From NCBI GenBank assembly GCA_965119715.1, contig OZ221969.1:1054001-1118000 (forward strand): a stretch of DNA of 64,000 nt. Direction: 5' to 3'. The position numbers and the translations under genes are program-made. Of this stretch, positions 43,219-52,418 are shown one piece after another. Source of the stretch: JASBYZ01 sp029983705 (GTDB lineage Bacteria > Actinomycetota > Coriobacteriia > Coriobacteriales > JAEZZM01). A model generated the notes under the pieces. The model was given only the letters and a program-made list of their open reading frames with translations, ran no database searches and had not been told where the DNA came from. Each line of letters starts with the position of its first letter. Positions within the stretch are counted from its first letter, which is position 1.

Positions 43219-44395
43219 TACAGAAGCTCGCGCGTTTTTAATTGTGCTTGATTCAGCTGGTGTTGGTGAGCTACCTGACGCGCATAAGTATGGTGATGAA
43301 GGTTCTAATACGATTGGTAACACTGCCCGTGTAATGGGTGGACTAAAGATGCCCAACATGCAAAAACTGGGCCTTGGCAACCTTACAGATATTAAAGGGA
43401 TAGATCCTGTTGAGGCACCTCAAGCAGTAATCTGTAAAGCAAAAGAGGTGGGCGTTCAAAAGGATACTGTGGGTGGTCACTGGGAGCTCATGGGCTTTCC
43501 TATTATGAAGGCTTTTGCTACCTATCCTAATGGCTTTAGTGAAAGCTTACATGAGCGCTTTGTAGAGGTAATGGGTACGGACTGGCTTGGGGGTTATCCA
43601 GCTTCAGGTACGGTAATTATTGAAGAGCTGGGCCAAAAACACTTAGAGAGCAAACTGCCTATTTGTTATACCTCAGGAGACTCTGTATTTCAGATTGCTT
43701 GTCATCACGATGTTATGAGTGAAGATGAGCTTCATAGCTTTTGTAAAAAGGTACGAGAAGAAGTTTGCATTGGTGAGGATGCAGTAGCACGCGTTATTGC
43801 AAGGCCTTTTGTAGGAAGTAAGGGAAACTTTGTGAGAACTGGTGGCAGAAAAGACTTTGCGCTTGCTCCTCAACGAGATACCTTACTTGACGTTTTAACT
43901 CGAGAGGGTGTTGAGTGTCGAGGCATAGGTAAAATTGGTGATGTTTTTACCCTGCGCGCGCTTATAAAAAGCCCACATACAGATAATAATGAGCAGGGTA
44001 TGAAGCTTATAGCTGAGGCACTTAAAAAACCAGATCTTAAAGGATTTGTCTTTGCAAACCTCAATGACTTTGACATGCTTTGGGGCCACAGAAACAATCC
44101 TGAAGGCTATGCTCACGGTCTTGAAGAGTTTGACAAGTTTTTACCCCAGGTATTAGAGGGGCTTCGTGAGGGAGACCTCCTTATTATTTGTGCAGATCAC
44201 GGATGTGATCCAACAGATATTTCAACAGATCACACAAGAGAATACATTCCAGTTATCTCACTCATTAAAGGCAGTCATGCTTCTGCTCATTTAGAGGACC
44301 TTGATACTTTTGCCTCTGTTGGTGCTACGATAGCTGAACACTTTGGTGTGAGCTGCCCGGGAGATGGAACATCTTTTTATGAGGCGCTCCTCTAG
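43211..44395 (+). CDS. deoB: Phosphopentomutase
   Basis: The 394-residue manganese enzyme interconverts (deoxy)ribose 1-phosphate and 5-phosphate for nucleoside salvage. It belongs to the alkaline phosphatase superfamily. Metal and nucleophile residues are visible: LDSAGVGELPDA near residue 10, DEGSNTIGN with the phosphorylated Thr near 85 (KDTVGGHWELMG), and CADHGCDPT and DHTREYIP near 330-345. The GTG start at 43211 follows AAGGAG. Confidence 0.94.
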   Translation: MANTEARAFLIVLDSAGVGELPDAHKYGDEGSNTIGNTARVMGGLKMPNMQKLGLGNLTDIKGIDPVEAPQAVICKAKEVGVQKDTVGGHWELMGFPIMKAFATYPNGFSESLHERFVEVMGTDWLGGYPASGTVIIEELGQKHLESKLPICYTSGDSVFQIACHHDVMSEDELHSFCKKVREEVCIGEDAVARVIARPFVGSKGNFVRTGGRKDFALAPQRDTLLDVLTREGVECRGIGKIGDVFTLRALIKSPHTDNNEQGMKLIAEALKKPDLKGFVFANLNDFDMLWGHRNNPEGYAHGLEEFDKFLPQVLEGLREGDLLIICADHGCDPTDISTDHTREYIPVISLIKGSHASAHLEDLDTFASVGATIAEHFGVSCPGDGTSFYEALL

Positions 44396-44413
44396 ATTAT
44401 AAGGTTTTTTTAG

Positions 44414-45124
44414 ATGAATTTTATACAAGGACTTTTTGCGGGCGGGCCAACAGACGTGCTCATACAGATATTAATACTTCTTGCTACCTTAGTACTTGCT
44501 ATGGTGGCCATTATCATCCATGAGGTATCACACGGCTATGTTGCCTATTTACTGGGAGACCCTACTGCTAAAAATGCAGGAAGACTTACCGCAAATCCTC
44601 TGGCACATATTGATCTTACCGGTACTGTTGTCCTCCCATTAATCATGGCAATTATTGGTGGACCTATTTTTGGTTATGCAAAGCCGGTGCCCTACAATCC
44701 AAGTTATTTTCAAAATATTAGAAAGGGCGAGCTTTTAGTTGCACTTGCAGGTCCTTTTTCTAATCTAATTCAAGCGCTTGTAGGTGCCCTTATTTTTAGA
44801 CTCTGCACAGGACCTTTAGCAGCCTTAGGTATAAGCGCAGATATTTTAGGAATTATTGCAACACTTGCCATGCTTTATGTGCGCGTAAACCTTGTACTTA
44901 TGCTCTTTAACTTAATTCCGCTGCCACCGCTTGATGGTTCAGCCATTATCGCCCCATTTTTATCCGATAAGGCTCTTAAAAAGTATTACAGCATCCAAAG
45001 CTATTCTATGGTTATACTCTTAATTGTGCTCTTTTTAGTTCCTTATGTAACAGGAATAAATCCTATTGGAATCTATCTATCATGGGCACTTAATTTATTT
45101 ATGCCGCTGCTCTTGGGCGCATAA
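44414..45124 (+). CDS. Site-2 protease family (M50-like) membrane metalloprotease
   Basis: The 236-residue membrane protein has about five hydrophobic segments. The zinc motif HEVSHG lies near residue 37 in the first helices, and the second conserved motif NLIPLPPLDGS lies near 163, typical of short SREBP/SpoIVFB-like homologues often found between scpA and trpS. The physiological substrate is unknown. It begins 18 bases after deoB. Confidence 0.88.
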   Translation: MNFIQGLFAGGPTDVLIQILILLATLVLAMVAIIIHEVSHGYVAYLLGDPTAKNAGRLTANPLAHIDLTGTVVLPLIMAIIGGPIFGYAKPVPYNPSYFQNIRKGELLVALAGPFSNLIQALVGALIFRLCTGPLAALGISADILGIIATLAMLYVRVNLVLMLFNLIPLPPLDGSAIIAPFLSDKALKKYYSIQSYSMVILLIVLFLVPYVTGINPIGIYLSWALNLFMPLLLGA

Positions 45125-45192
45125 GATAGCTATAGGAGTTTAATTTGAGCTACTATAGAGACGTATTGTTAATGTAAGAGAGGGAAGTTTTA

Positions 45193-46215
45193 ATGTCAGA
45201 ACAGGCAAAGCCAAAGCGTGTTTTAACTGGTTACCGACCAACGGGAAAGCTCCATTTGGGGCACTGGTTTGGTAACTTAATGAGCATGCTTGAATTTCAA
45301 CATGAAGATTACGAGCCATTTTTCTTTGTGGCTGATTGGCATGCGCTTACCTCTAACTGGCAAAACACCCAAAATATCCCACAGTTTACTGAAGATATGG
45401 TAATGGATTGGTTGGCTGCGGGTCTTGACCCAAAAAAGACCGTAATTTATCGCCAGAGTGATATTCCTGAAGTAGCTGAGCTTTCTTTGTACATGTCTAT
45501 GGTTACACCTATGTCATGGTTAGAACGAGTTCCTACCTATAAGGAGCAAAAGCAAAATATTACCGATAAAGACCTATCCAATGTGGGCTTTTTCTTATAT
45601 CCAAACCTCATGAGTGCAGATATTGCCATCATGCGTGCAGACGCTATTCCGGTTGGTAAAGACCAAGAGGCACACCTTGAGATTAACCGTGAAATTGTCA
45701 GAAGATTTAACGGTACCTATGGTGAGGGCATCTTAGTTGAGCCACATGAAGTCTATGCAAAAGATGGTCAAAAGGTTCCAGGTATTGACGGAAGAAAGAT
45801 GTCTAAGTCATACGGTAACTCAATTTATTTGTCTGACACAATTGAGGATATGAAAAAGAAGGCTATGCAGTTTATGACTGACCCTGCACGAAAGCTCAAG
45901 ACAGATCCGGGAGAGCCAAACATCTGTCCGCTTCATCAGGTTCATAAACTTGTAGCTCAAAGCCCAGAAGATATTGCTAAATGGGAAGAGTGCTGTAGAG
46001 CTGGAAGCTGCGGATGTGTTGCTCATAAAAAGGCTTTTGCAGAGGACATTGCAGCATACTTTGAGCCTTTCCATGAGCGTAGACAAGAGATTGAAAAAGA
46101 TTCCGACTACGTACGAGACGTATTAATTGATGGTGCTAAGCGTGCAAAACCAATTGCAGAAAAGGTTATTTCTGACTGCAGAGAAGCTATGCACCTCAAC
46201 TACACCGGTAAATAA
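45193..46215 (+). CDS. trpS: Tryptophanyl-tRNA synthetase with Fe-S-like cysteine motif
   Basis: The 340-residue class I synthetase charges tRNA-Trp. The HIGH counterpart is TGKLHLGH (17-24) and KMSKS is at 202-206. The anticodon-binding part holds C245-x22-C268-x6-C275-x2-H278. This is the spacing of the 4Fe-4S motif of Thermotoga TrpRS, with His replacing the fourth Cys. It is linked functionally to the Trp-codon attenuator at 11.9 kb, which senses the charging product of this enzyme. AGAGAGGGAAG precedes the ATG. Confidence 0.94.
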   Translation: MSEQAKPKRVLTGYRPTGKLHLGHWFGNLMSMLEFQHEDYEPFFFVADWHALTSNWQNTQNIPQFTEDMVMDWLAAGLDPKKTVIYRQSDIPEVAELSLYMSMVTPMSWLERVPTYKEQKQNITDKDLSNVGFFLYPNLMSADIAIMRADAIPVGKDQEAHLEINREIVRRFNGTYGEGILVEPHEVYAKDGQKVPGIDGRKMSKSYGNSIYLSDTIEDMKKKAMQFMTDPARKLKTDPGEPNICPLHQVHKLVAQSPEDIAKWEECCRAGSCGCVAHKKAFAEDIAAYFEPFHERRQEIEKDSDYVRDVLIDGAKRAKPIAEKVISDCREAMHLNYTGK

Positions 46216-46241
46216 GATAGTTACTAGAAGCGTGCACCTAC

Positions 46242-47000
46242 ATGGCTAGTTCGTATAGAGTTAAAACCCAACTTTTTGAGGGACCCTTTGATTTCTTGTT
46301 AAGTTTGGTATCTAAACAAAAGCTTGATGTAGGTGCACTTTCTTTATCAGAAATTGTTGAGCAGTACCTTGAAGAGGTGCAGGCACTTGATGACATTGAT
46401 TTAAATGTTGCAAGTGACTTTTTACTTGTAGCCTCAACACTTTTAGAAATAAAAGCGCGAAGTCTTTTACCTGAGGGAGAAGAAGTCCTTTCAGATGAAT
46501 ACGACAATCTTGACTTTGATAACTTATCTGCAGATGAGATAAGAAACGTGCTTGTAGAGCGTTTAATTGTGTATAAGCAGTTTAAAAACGTCGCCTCAGC
46601 ACTTAACTCTCGCATGCTTCAAGAGAGCTATATGCACCCAAGAACCGCAGGTCCAGACAAAGAATACTTAAATGTTATGCCAGATTATTTAGAAGGCATG
46701 ACGCTTAGGTCGCTTGCTGTAATTGCTGCAGACCTGCTGGGACGCCGCCAAGACTTTTTGCTAGAAGCAGAGCATATTGCTCCAAAGCGTATTCCGATGC
46801 AAACACAGATGCAAATAGTTTCTCACCTTATAAACCAGCGCAAGACTACAAGCTTTAATGAGCTTTTAGCTAAGGACGCAGATGTAGAAGAGCTGGTAGT
46901 AACCTTTCTTGCAATACTTGAGCTCTTTAAACAAAATGAAATTTCAATTAAGCAAGATGAGCTTTTTGGAACTATTGATCTAAAAAGTTTGGAGGCTTAA
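46242..47000 (+). CDS. scpA: Segregation and condensation protein A (kleisin)
   Basis: The 252-residue kleisin bridges SMC heads in the bacterial condensin complex. The N-terminus FEGPFDFLLSLVSKQKLDV and DIDLNVASDFLLVASTLLEIKARSLLP are family motifs binding the SMC neck. The C-terminal winged helix starts near 175. It is followed 6 bases later by scpB. Confidence 0.93.
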   Translation: MASSYRVKTQLFEGPFDFLLSLVSKQKLDVGALSLSEIVEQYLEEVQALDDIDLNVASDFLLVASTLLEIKARSLLPEGEEVLSDEYDNLDFDNLSADEIRNVLVERLIVYKQFKNVASALNSRMLQESYMHPRTAGPDKEYLNVMPDYLEGMTLRSLAVIAADLLGRRQDFLLEAEHIAPKRIPMQTQMQIVSHLINQRKTTSFNELLAKDADVEELVVTFLAILELFKQNEISIKQDELFGTIDLKSLEA

Positions 47001-47006
47001 AACATA

Positions 47007-47651
47007 ATGACTGACAAACTAGATTCACTTGAAAATGATAAAAAAGGTGCCATAGAAGCGCTGTTGTTCACCTCATCAGATCCTGTATCTGCAATTGAGC
47101 TTGCTCGCATATTAGATATAGGACCAGCTGAGGTCATTGAGATTTTATCTGATCTCTCAAGTGAGTATGAGAGTGCAAACAGGGGCTTTCAGCTCAGAGA
47201 AGTTGCAGGGGGTTGGAGAATGTTTTCTCACCCGGCATACCATGAGTATATTGAGGCCTACGTACGCTCATGGGATACCCATAGACTCTCTCAAGCTGCG
47301 CTCGAAGCGCTTTCAGTTATCGCCTACCACCAGCCAGTTTCTAGAGACGGAGTAAAGGCAGTAAGGGGAGTAAACTCTGATGGAGTAATTTCTTCTCTTG
47401 TTGAAAAAGGCTTAATTAGAGAAGTTGGAAAAGAGAAGTCTTTAGGCCAAGCTGCTTTGTTTGGAACAACTCAGGCCTTTTTAGAAAAATTTGGACTGCG
47501 CTCAATTAAAGAGCTTCCGCCACTTGAAGATTTTGCCCCAAATGAGGAGGCTAAACAGTTTATTAAAGAGCGCCTGTCTGCCCAGCCATATCAATCAAAT
47601 ATTGATGAGTTAAGTGAAGAAATTGATGAAGAGATAGATGAGGAGCTGTAG
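47007..47651 (+). CDS. scpB: Segregation and condensation protein B
   Basis: The 214-residue protein dimerises and binds ScpA to complete the SMC-ScpAB condensin. It contains two winged helices: GAIEALLFTSSDPVS near residue 15 and AALEALSVIAYHQPVSRDGVKAVRG (in two parts) near 105. The tail is very acidic (EEIDEEIDEEL). GGAGG lies in the end of scpA upstream of its ATG. Confidence 0.93.
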   Translation: MTDKLDSLENDKKGAIEALLFTSSDPVSAIELARILDIGPAEVIEILSDLSSEYESANRGFQLREVAGGWRMFSHPAYHEYIEAYVRSWDTHRLSQAALEALSVIAYHQPVSRDGVKAVRGVNSDGVISSLVEKGLIREVGKEKSLGQAALFGTTQAFLEKFGLRSIKELPPLEDFAPNEEAKQFIKERLSAQPYQSNIDELSEEIDEEIDEEL

Positions 47652-47661
47652 CGCTTAGCAC

Positions 47662-48552
47662 ATGTCAGATCCAATGCCACAAAGAGATCCGCATACAGGT
47701 GAAATGATAGTGCCCATGCGTCTGCAAAAGTTTTTAGCCCGCTCAGGCGTTGCCTCAAGGCGCGGCTCAGAAGACTTGATGACTGCAGGTAGGGTGAGGG
47801 TGAACGGTGAAGTTATCACTGAGCTTGGCTCTAAAGTTGACCCCTCTAAAGATGAGGTGCGTGTGGACAATAAGCTGGTAAGCTTAGCAGACCAGCACGT
47901 CTACATAATGCTTAATAAGCCAGCGGGCTACATTACCACAATGTCTGATCCACAAGGAAGACCCGACATATCTATCTTTGTACCAAGTGATGAGTATCCA
48001 GGGCTTTTTCCGGTAGGAAGACTTGATAAGGATACCACCGGAATTTTACTTTTTATGACAGACGGTATTTTGGCTCGAGATCTTTTGCATCCTGGTATGC
48101 ATGTGGATAAAACCTATCAGGCAAGTTGCAGTGGTATTTTTACAAAAGCGCAGCTTAAGCAACTTGAAGAGGGTGTCAAGCTTGAAGACGGACTTACCTC
48201 ACCCGCTCAAGCAAAATCTATTGATGAAAAATCCCTTGAACACCCCAAGCAAGCTCAAGTTGCACTTGATGCGCTTATAAAAGCTAAAGACAAACGCATC
48301 AGCCATATTGAGCTTACTATTCATGAGGGTAAAAAGCGTCAGGTTAAACGCATGTGCAAGGTACTTGGACATCCTGTATTAGCGCTACACAGATCATCAT
48401 TTGGACCGCTTAAATTGGGTACCTTAAAAGAAGGCTCATATAGACGCTTAAGCCAAAAAGAAGTTGAAGACTTAAAGTTTGCTGCCTACGGAAATGAAAG
48501 CCCATTTGAAAAACGAGAGCGCCTTAAACGCGAGCGTAGCCAAAACCTATAA
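47662..48552 (+). CDS. rRNA pseudouridine synthase, RluB/RsuA family
   Basis: This 296-residue protein has an S4 RNA-binding domain (about 15-60, RLQKFLARSGVASRRGSEDL) and a RsuA/RluB catalytic domain with the active Asp in GRLDKDTTGILLFMTDG near residue 118. It modifies a uridine in 23S or 16S rRNA; placement after scpAB favours RluB. The tail is highly basic and acidic. Confidence 0.92.
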   Translation: MSDPMPQRDPHTGEMIVPMRLQKFLARSGVASRRGSEDLMTAGRVRVNGEVITELGSKVDPSKDEVRVDNKLVSLADQHVYIMLNKPAGYITTMSDPQGRPDISIFVPSDEYPGLFPVGRLDKDTTGILLFMTDGILARDLLHPGMHVDKTYQASCSGIFTKAQLKQLEEGVKLEDGLTSPAQAKSIDEKSLEHPKQAQVALDALIKAKDKRISHIELTIHEGKKRQVKRMCKVLGHPVLALHRSSFGPLKLGTLKEGSYRRLSQKEVEDLKFAAYGNESPFEKRERLKRERSQNL

Positions 48553-48563
48553 GGAGAATTCCC

Positions 48564-49151
48564 ATGTCGTTATACCTGGTATTAGGAGGTTCTAAGTCTG
48601 GCAAGTCAGATGTTGCACAAAACTTTGCAAAAAGACTAGAAACTCAAGGAAGAAGTGTTGCTGTAGGAGTATTTGGAAACCCTACAATAGACCCAGAATT
48701 TAAAAAAAGAATTGACGAGCATAAGGCTAAGCGCCCTGAGAGCTTTAAGACTATTGAAGCCTATGAAGATCCCTTTGATATTTTTGAAGCATCCAAAAAG
48801 CAAGTACTACTTGTAGATGACCTAGGTTCTGCCCTTGGTGCACTAGCAGATAGAGCCTTTGCTCAAGAGCAGGTGCACCTAGAAGATGAGGAGCTCAACA
48901 AAATTTATGCGAATAAGCTCAGAATTGAGCTGCGCCGTTTTGTTGATGAGCTTTTGCGCCGTCCAGAGATAACCATCGTTGTATCATCTGAACTTGGCCT
49001 TTCACTGGTACCACCTTACGCAGCCGGAAGATTATTCTCTGATGCAATGGGCCTTGCCAATCAGCGCCTTGCTGAAAGAGCAGCTCATTCCTACCTTGTT
49101 ATAGCAGGTAGAGTACTTAATCTTAAAGCATTACCAAAAGAGATTGTATAA
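48564..49151 (+). CDS. cobU: Adenosylcobinamide kinase/guanylyltransferase
   Basis: The 195-residue enzyme phosphorylates adenosylcobinamide and attaches GMP, activating it for lower-ligand attachment. The Walker A loop is GGSKSGKS near residue 8. RIDEHKAKRPESF near 48 matches the CobU RI..H..RP segment, and SSELGLSLVPPYAAGRLFSD replaces the usual NEVG motif near 148. GGAG precedes the ATG. It opens the cobU-cobT-cobS-cobC set, with cobT starting at the next base after its stop. Confidence 0.85.
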   Translation: MSLYLVLGGSKSGKSDVAQNFAKRLETQGRSVAVGVFGNPTIDPEFKKRIDEHKAKRPESFKTIEAYEDPFDIFEASKKQVLLVDDLGSALGALADRAFAQEQVHLEDEELNKIYANKLRIELRRFVDELLRRPEITIVVSSELGLSLVPPYAAGRLFSDAMGLANQRLAERAAHSYLVIAGRVLNLKALPKEIV

Positions 49152-50219
49152 ATGACACAAGCAGAAGAATTTGATTCACTTGTAGCTCGCATCAAAGACC
49201 TTGATGCGAGCTTTCTTGCAAAAGCTCAAGCGCGCCAAGATAGTTTAATAAAACCCTTAGGAGCGCTTGGAAAACTTGAAGACATGGCTGTGCGTATTGC
49301 TGCTATGCAGCAAAGCCTCAGCCCTCAACTAACTCATGCAGAAATCCACTGCTTTGCAGCAGATCACGGCATTGCAGAAGAAGGCGTATCAGCATACCCT
49401 CAAGAGGTCTCGGCACAAATGATAGATGGAGTTGCTGCCGGTCTTGCTGGAGTATCAAATTTGGCTAAAAGCAGTGGTATAGAGGTGAGAGCCTATAATG
49501 CGGGCCTTAAAACTATGCCAAAACACCCATCAGTAATAAATCACCCTATAATGCTAGGTACACATAATTTTTTACATGAAGATGCACTCACTAAAGATGC
49601 AGCGCTTGAGGCTATTTGTTTTGGAGCGCGCGAGGTGAAGAAGGCAGTTTTTGAGCGCAAACTTGATATTTGCGGTCTTGGTGAGGTGGGCATTGCAAAT
49701 ACTACAAGTGCTGCCGCGCTTATCGTTTCACTTACTGGCTGCAGTGTAGAGGAGGCTACCGGTAGAGGTACCGGTCTTGATGATAGGGGACTTGCTCATA
49801 AGGTAGCTGTTATTAAGCAAGCACTAAAAGCCCGTGAGCCGTATGGAAAAGATGGCCTGGATCTTTTGTGTCACTTTGGAGGTCTTGAGATTGCAGCTAT
49901 GGTGGGCACTATTTTGGGTGCGTCTGCTCTACAAAAACCTTTTGTAGTTGACGGTCAAATTTCTGCAAGCGCACTTCTTATCGCCCATAAGATTTGTCCA
50001 AAGGTCCTCAACTACTGCTTTGTTTCCCATAAATCTAAAGAGCCGGGTTTAATGATAGCGCTCAAACACCTAGGACTTAAGCCCTACCTTGATCTAGACA
50101 TGCGTCTTGGTGAGGGTAGTGGGGCTGCGCTTTCAATTTCAATTATTAAGGCCGCTTGCATGGCCATGAGTGGTATGGCAAGCTTTGATGAGGCTCAGGT
50201 AAGTAAAAGGAAATCTTAA
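49152..50219 (+). CDS. cobT: Nicotinate-nucleotide-dimethylbenzimidazole phosphoribosyltransferase
   Basis: The 355-residue enzyme activates the lower-ligand base as alpha-ribotide for cobamide synthesis. Family motifs: DHGIAEEGVSAYP near 75, GEVGIANTTSAAAL near 178, GRGTGLDDRGLAHK near 205, and the catalytic Glu in RLGEGSGAAL near 320. It can accept several benzimidazoles or purines, so the final cobamide cannot be predicted. Confidence 0.93.
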   Translation: MTQAEEFDSLVARIKDLDASFLAKAQARQDSLIKPLGALGKLEDMAVRIAAMQQSLSPQLTHAEIHCFAADHGIAEEGVSAYPQEVSAQMIDGVAAGLAGVSNLAKSSGIEVRAYNAGLKTMPKHPSVINHPIMLGTHNFLHEDALTKDAALEAICFGAREVKKAVFERKLDICGLGEVGIANTTSAAALIVSLTGCSVEEATGRGTGLDDRGLAHKVAVIKQALKAREPYGKDGLDLLCHFGGLEIAAMVGTILGASALQKPFVVDGQISASALLIAHKICPKVLNYCFVSHKSKEPGLMIALKHLGLKPYLDLDMRLGEGSGAALSISIIKAACMAMSGMASFDEAQVSKRKS

Positions 50220-50222
50220 CAA

Positions 50223-51041
50223 ATGGATACAGTGGATCAAACTCAAAAGATTAGCAAGCTTGCGCCTGTGCAGCTTGCGTTTAGATTGCTTTCAACGCTT
50301 CCAATTGCCTATCCAAAGGATGCTAAAGAGTATTTAGAACTTGAGGGCGAGAAGCGCTCAAAGTATCTCACGATTGCCTCAAGCATTCCTTTGGTAGGAC
50401 TTGCTATAGGTGTAATCCTAACGCTCTTTATGATTGCAATCTCTATGGGCAAACTTAACATGAACCCTGTACTTGCAGGACTTCTGTCACTTGCGCTCAT
50501 GCTTGCACTAACTCGTATGATGCATATGGATGCACTATCTGATGTCTTTGATGCAAGTTTTGGTGCCTACACCCCAAAAGAGCGTATCGAGATTTTAAAA
50601 GACCCTCATATTGGCGTCTTTGGACTTATCGTCATTGTTATGGCTTTGGGGCTTTATCTATATAGTTTTGTTGAGATTATTTCTTATGGGGCTGTACCGC
50701 TGATTATTTTAGTTATGTGCACCAGTAGAATTTCTGCAAGTATTTGTGCCTACTTTATTATTCCGATTGAAAGTTCTAATTTAGGAAAAACTATTAGTCA
50801 AAAACCAAGTGCAAAAGATTTTATCTTGATACTTGTTAGTCTGGCGCTTGCTATTTTTTTGAGTTGGGGATACCTACCTCTTGGAACCTCAATTTTAGTG
50901 CTTTCGATGACGCTTGTAGTCTGCACGTTTGCGCCTCAGCTGTTTGCTCGACCATTTGAAGGTTCAAACGGTGACGTTATGGGGGCAAGCATAGTTGCAA
51001 GTGAGCTGTTTATGCTCCTACTTATTACCTTACTGATGTAG
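50223..51041 (+). CDS. cobS: Adenosylcobinamide-GDP ribazoletransferase (cobalamin synthase)
   Basis: The 272-residue membrane enzyme joins adenosylcobinamide-GDP to alpha-ribazole phosphate. Six or so hydrophobic segments are visible. The metal-binding aspartates occur in HMDALSDVFDASFGAYTP near residue 100 and in ILKDPHIGVFG near 125. It starts 3 bases after cobT. Confidence 0.9.
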   Translation: MDTVDQTQKISKLAPVQLAFRLLSTLPIAYPKDAKEYLELEGEKRSKYLTIASSIPLVGLAIGVILTLFMIAISMGKLNMNPVLAGLLSLALMLALTRMMHMDALSDVFDASFGAYTPKERIEILKDPHIGVFGLIVIVMALGLYLYSFVEIISYGAVPLIILVMCTSRISASICAYFIIPIESSNLGKTISQKPSAKDFILILVSLALAIFLSWGYLPLGTSILVLSMTLVVCTFAPQLFARPFEGSNGDVMGASIVASELFMLLLITLLM

Positions 51042-51071
51042 CAAAGATCTACCTTTGAAAGGATACTTTTC

Positions 51072-51695
51072 ATGCCTTACACAAATCGTGTGTTAGTTAT
51101 GAGACATCCGCAAACACAGGGTAATTTAGAAGATGTGTTTGTGGGACAAAAGAACTCACCACTCTCAGAGCTCGGACAAAAACAGTGTCAAGAGGCAGTT
51201 CAGGCACTTATTGCTTGGAAGCCAGAGCGAATCATTTCTTCTCCGCTCAAGCGCTGCCTTGCTATAGCAAAGCCCGTGTCAGAAAGGCTTAATCTTGAAC
51301 TTGAGATTGATCCAGAAATTATCGAGATGAACTTTGGCGTAATTGAAGGCATTAAAACTAAAGATTTGTATAAACAGGGCATTAAGTTTCCTTGGCAAAT
51401 AGATGAGGATGTGCCCTTTGTTGAAGGTGCAGAAAGCATGAGTGAGCTTAAAGCTCGTGTTGGAAGTGCTTTTGATCGCTATGCAAAAGATGCACGCCGC
51501 AGCGCTCTTATATGTCACGGTGGGGTTATGCGCACTATTGCGGCACACGTTTTAGGCTTGGATGCAAAACATACCTTTAAACTGGTGTGCAATAATGTTT
51601 CATCATGCATTTATCAAATTCATGAAGGCTCTGCATTTGTAGAGGGGCTCTTTTTAAACCCCTCTGAGCTTATTGAACGAGCAAAACACGAGTAA
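51072..51695 (+). CDS. cobC: Histidine phosphatase family protein, probable alpha-ribazole phosphatase
   Basis: The 207-residue phosphoglycerate-mutase-like enzyme has the phospho-histidine motif VMRHPQTQGN near residue 9, where the usual RHG reads RHP, and a second His in LICHGGVMRT near 148. Its place right after cobS makes removal of the 5' phosphate of alpha-ribazole (or adenosylcobalamin 5'-phosphate) the likely job, but general phosphatase activity cannot be excluded. Confidence 0.75.
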   Translation: MPYTNRVLVMRHPQTQGNLEDVFVGQKNSPLSELGQKQCQEAVQALIAWKPERIISSPLKRCLAIAKPVSERLNLELEIDPEIIEMNFGVIEGIKTKDLYKQGIKFPWQIDEDVPFVEGAESMSELKARVGSAFDRYAKDARRSALICHGGVMRTIAAHVLGLDAKHTFKLVCNNVSSCIYQIHEGSAFVEGLFLNPSELIERAKHE

Positions 51696-51713
51696 AGAAA
51701 AGGCTTAAAAGCT

Positions 51714-52418
51714 ATGCCTACAGTAATTGCAATAGATGGTCCAGCAGGAAGTGGTAAGTCAACCCTTGCTAAAGCGCTTGCGCATAAACTTGGATACATT
51801 TATTTGGATACCGGAGCAATGTATCGCGCTCTTACCTATCTGGCGCTTCAAGATAAACTTGATTTAGCTGACGAGAAGGCGCTCAGCAAACTTGCACAAG
51901 CAAATCCCGTGCGCTTTAAGGCCAGAGGTAGAGAGCTTGAAGTGTACATAGGAAACAAAGAGGTTACAAAAGAGATTCGCCTTCCTGAGGTTGATAAAAA
52001 CGTCTCTGAAGTTTCAGCGCACCCAAGAGTAAGAGAAATTATGGTAGCCCAGCAAAAGGCTATTGGTGCTGAGCATGATTTGGTAGCTGAAGGCAGAGAC
52101 ATGGGCACGGTAGTATTTCCGGTTGCAACGCTTAAGGTCTTTTTATCGGCAGATGCAAAGACCCGTGCACACAGAAGATATCTACAAAATAAAGAGCGTG
52201 CGCAAGTTGCAGGGAGTTCACCTAGCCAAAGTGAAGAAGAGATCTACCAGGCAATTATTGCGCGCGATGCTTATGACTCTCAGCGCGAGAGCTCTCCGCT
52301 CAAGCCAGCAGAGGACGCAGTTTTACTTGATAGCTCTCATAAGAGTGAAGATGAGGTGCTCAACTACCTCTTAAAGCTTTTAGAAATTCATGAAGCGGGA
52401 GGTATTAATGGAAGATAA
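51714..52418 (+). CDS. cmk: Cytidylate kinase
   Basis: The 234-residue kinase converts CMP and dCMP to diphosphates. The P-loop is IDGPAGSGKSTLAKAL near residue 6, the nucleotide-binding YLDTGAMYRALT near 29 and the AEGRDMGTVVFP segment near 125 are diagnostic. The 3' end overlaps the plsC start by 11 bases. Confidence 0.95.
   Translation: MPTVIAIDGPAGSGKSTLAKALAHKLGYIYLDTGAMYRALTYLALQDKLDLADEKALSKLAQANPVRFKARGRELEVYIGNKEVTKEIRLPEVDKNVSEVSAHPRVREIMVAQQKAIGAEHDLVAEGRDMGTVVFPVATLKVFLSADAKTRAHRRYLQNKERAQVAGSSPSQSEEEIYQAIIARDAYDSQRESSPLKPAEDAVLLDSSHKSEDEVLNYLLKLLEIHEAGGINGR

Noticed and set aside
48540..48564. Cobalamin riboswitch before cobU
   Set aside because: Only 11 bases separate rluB and cobU, too short for a riboswitch.
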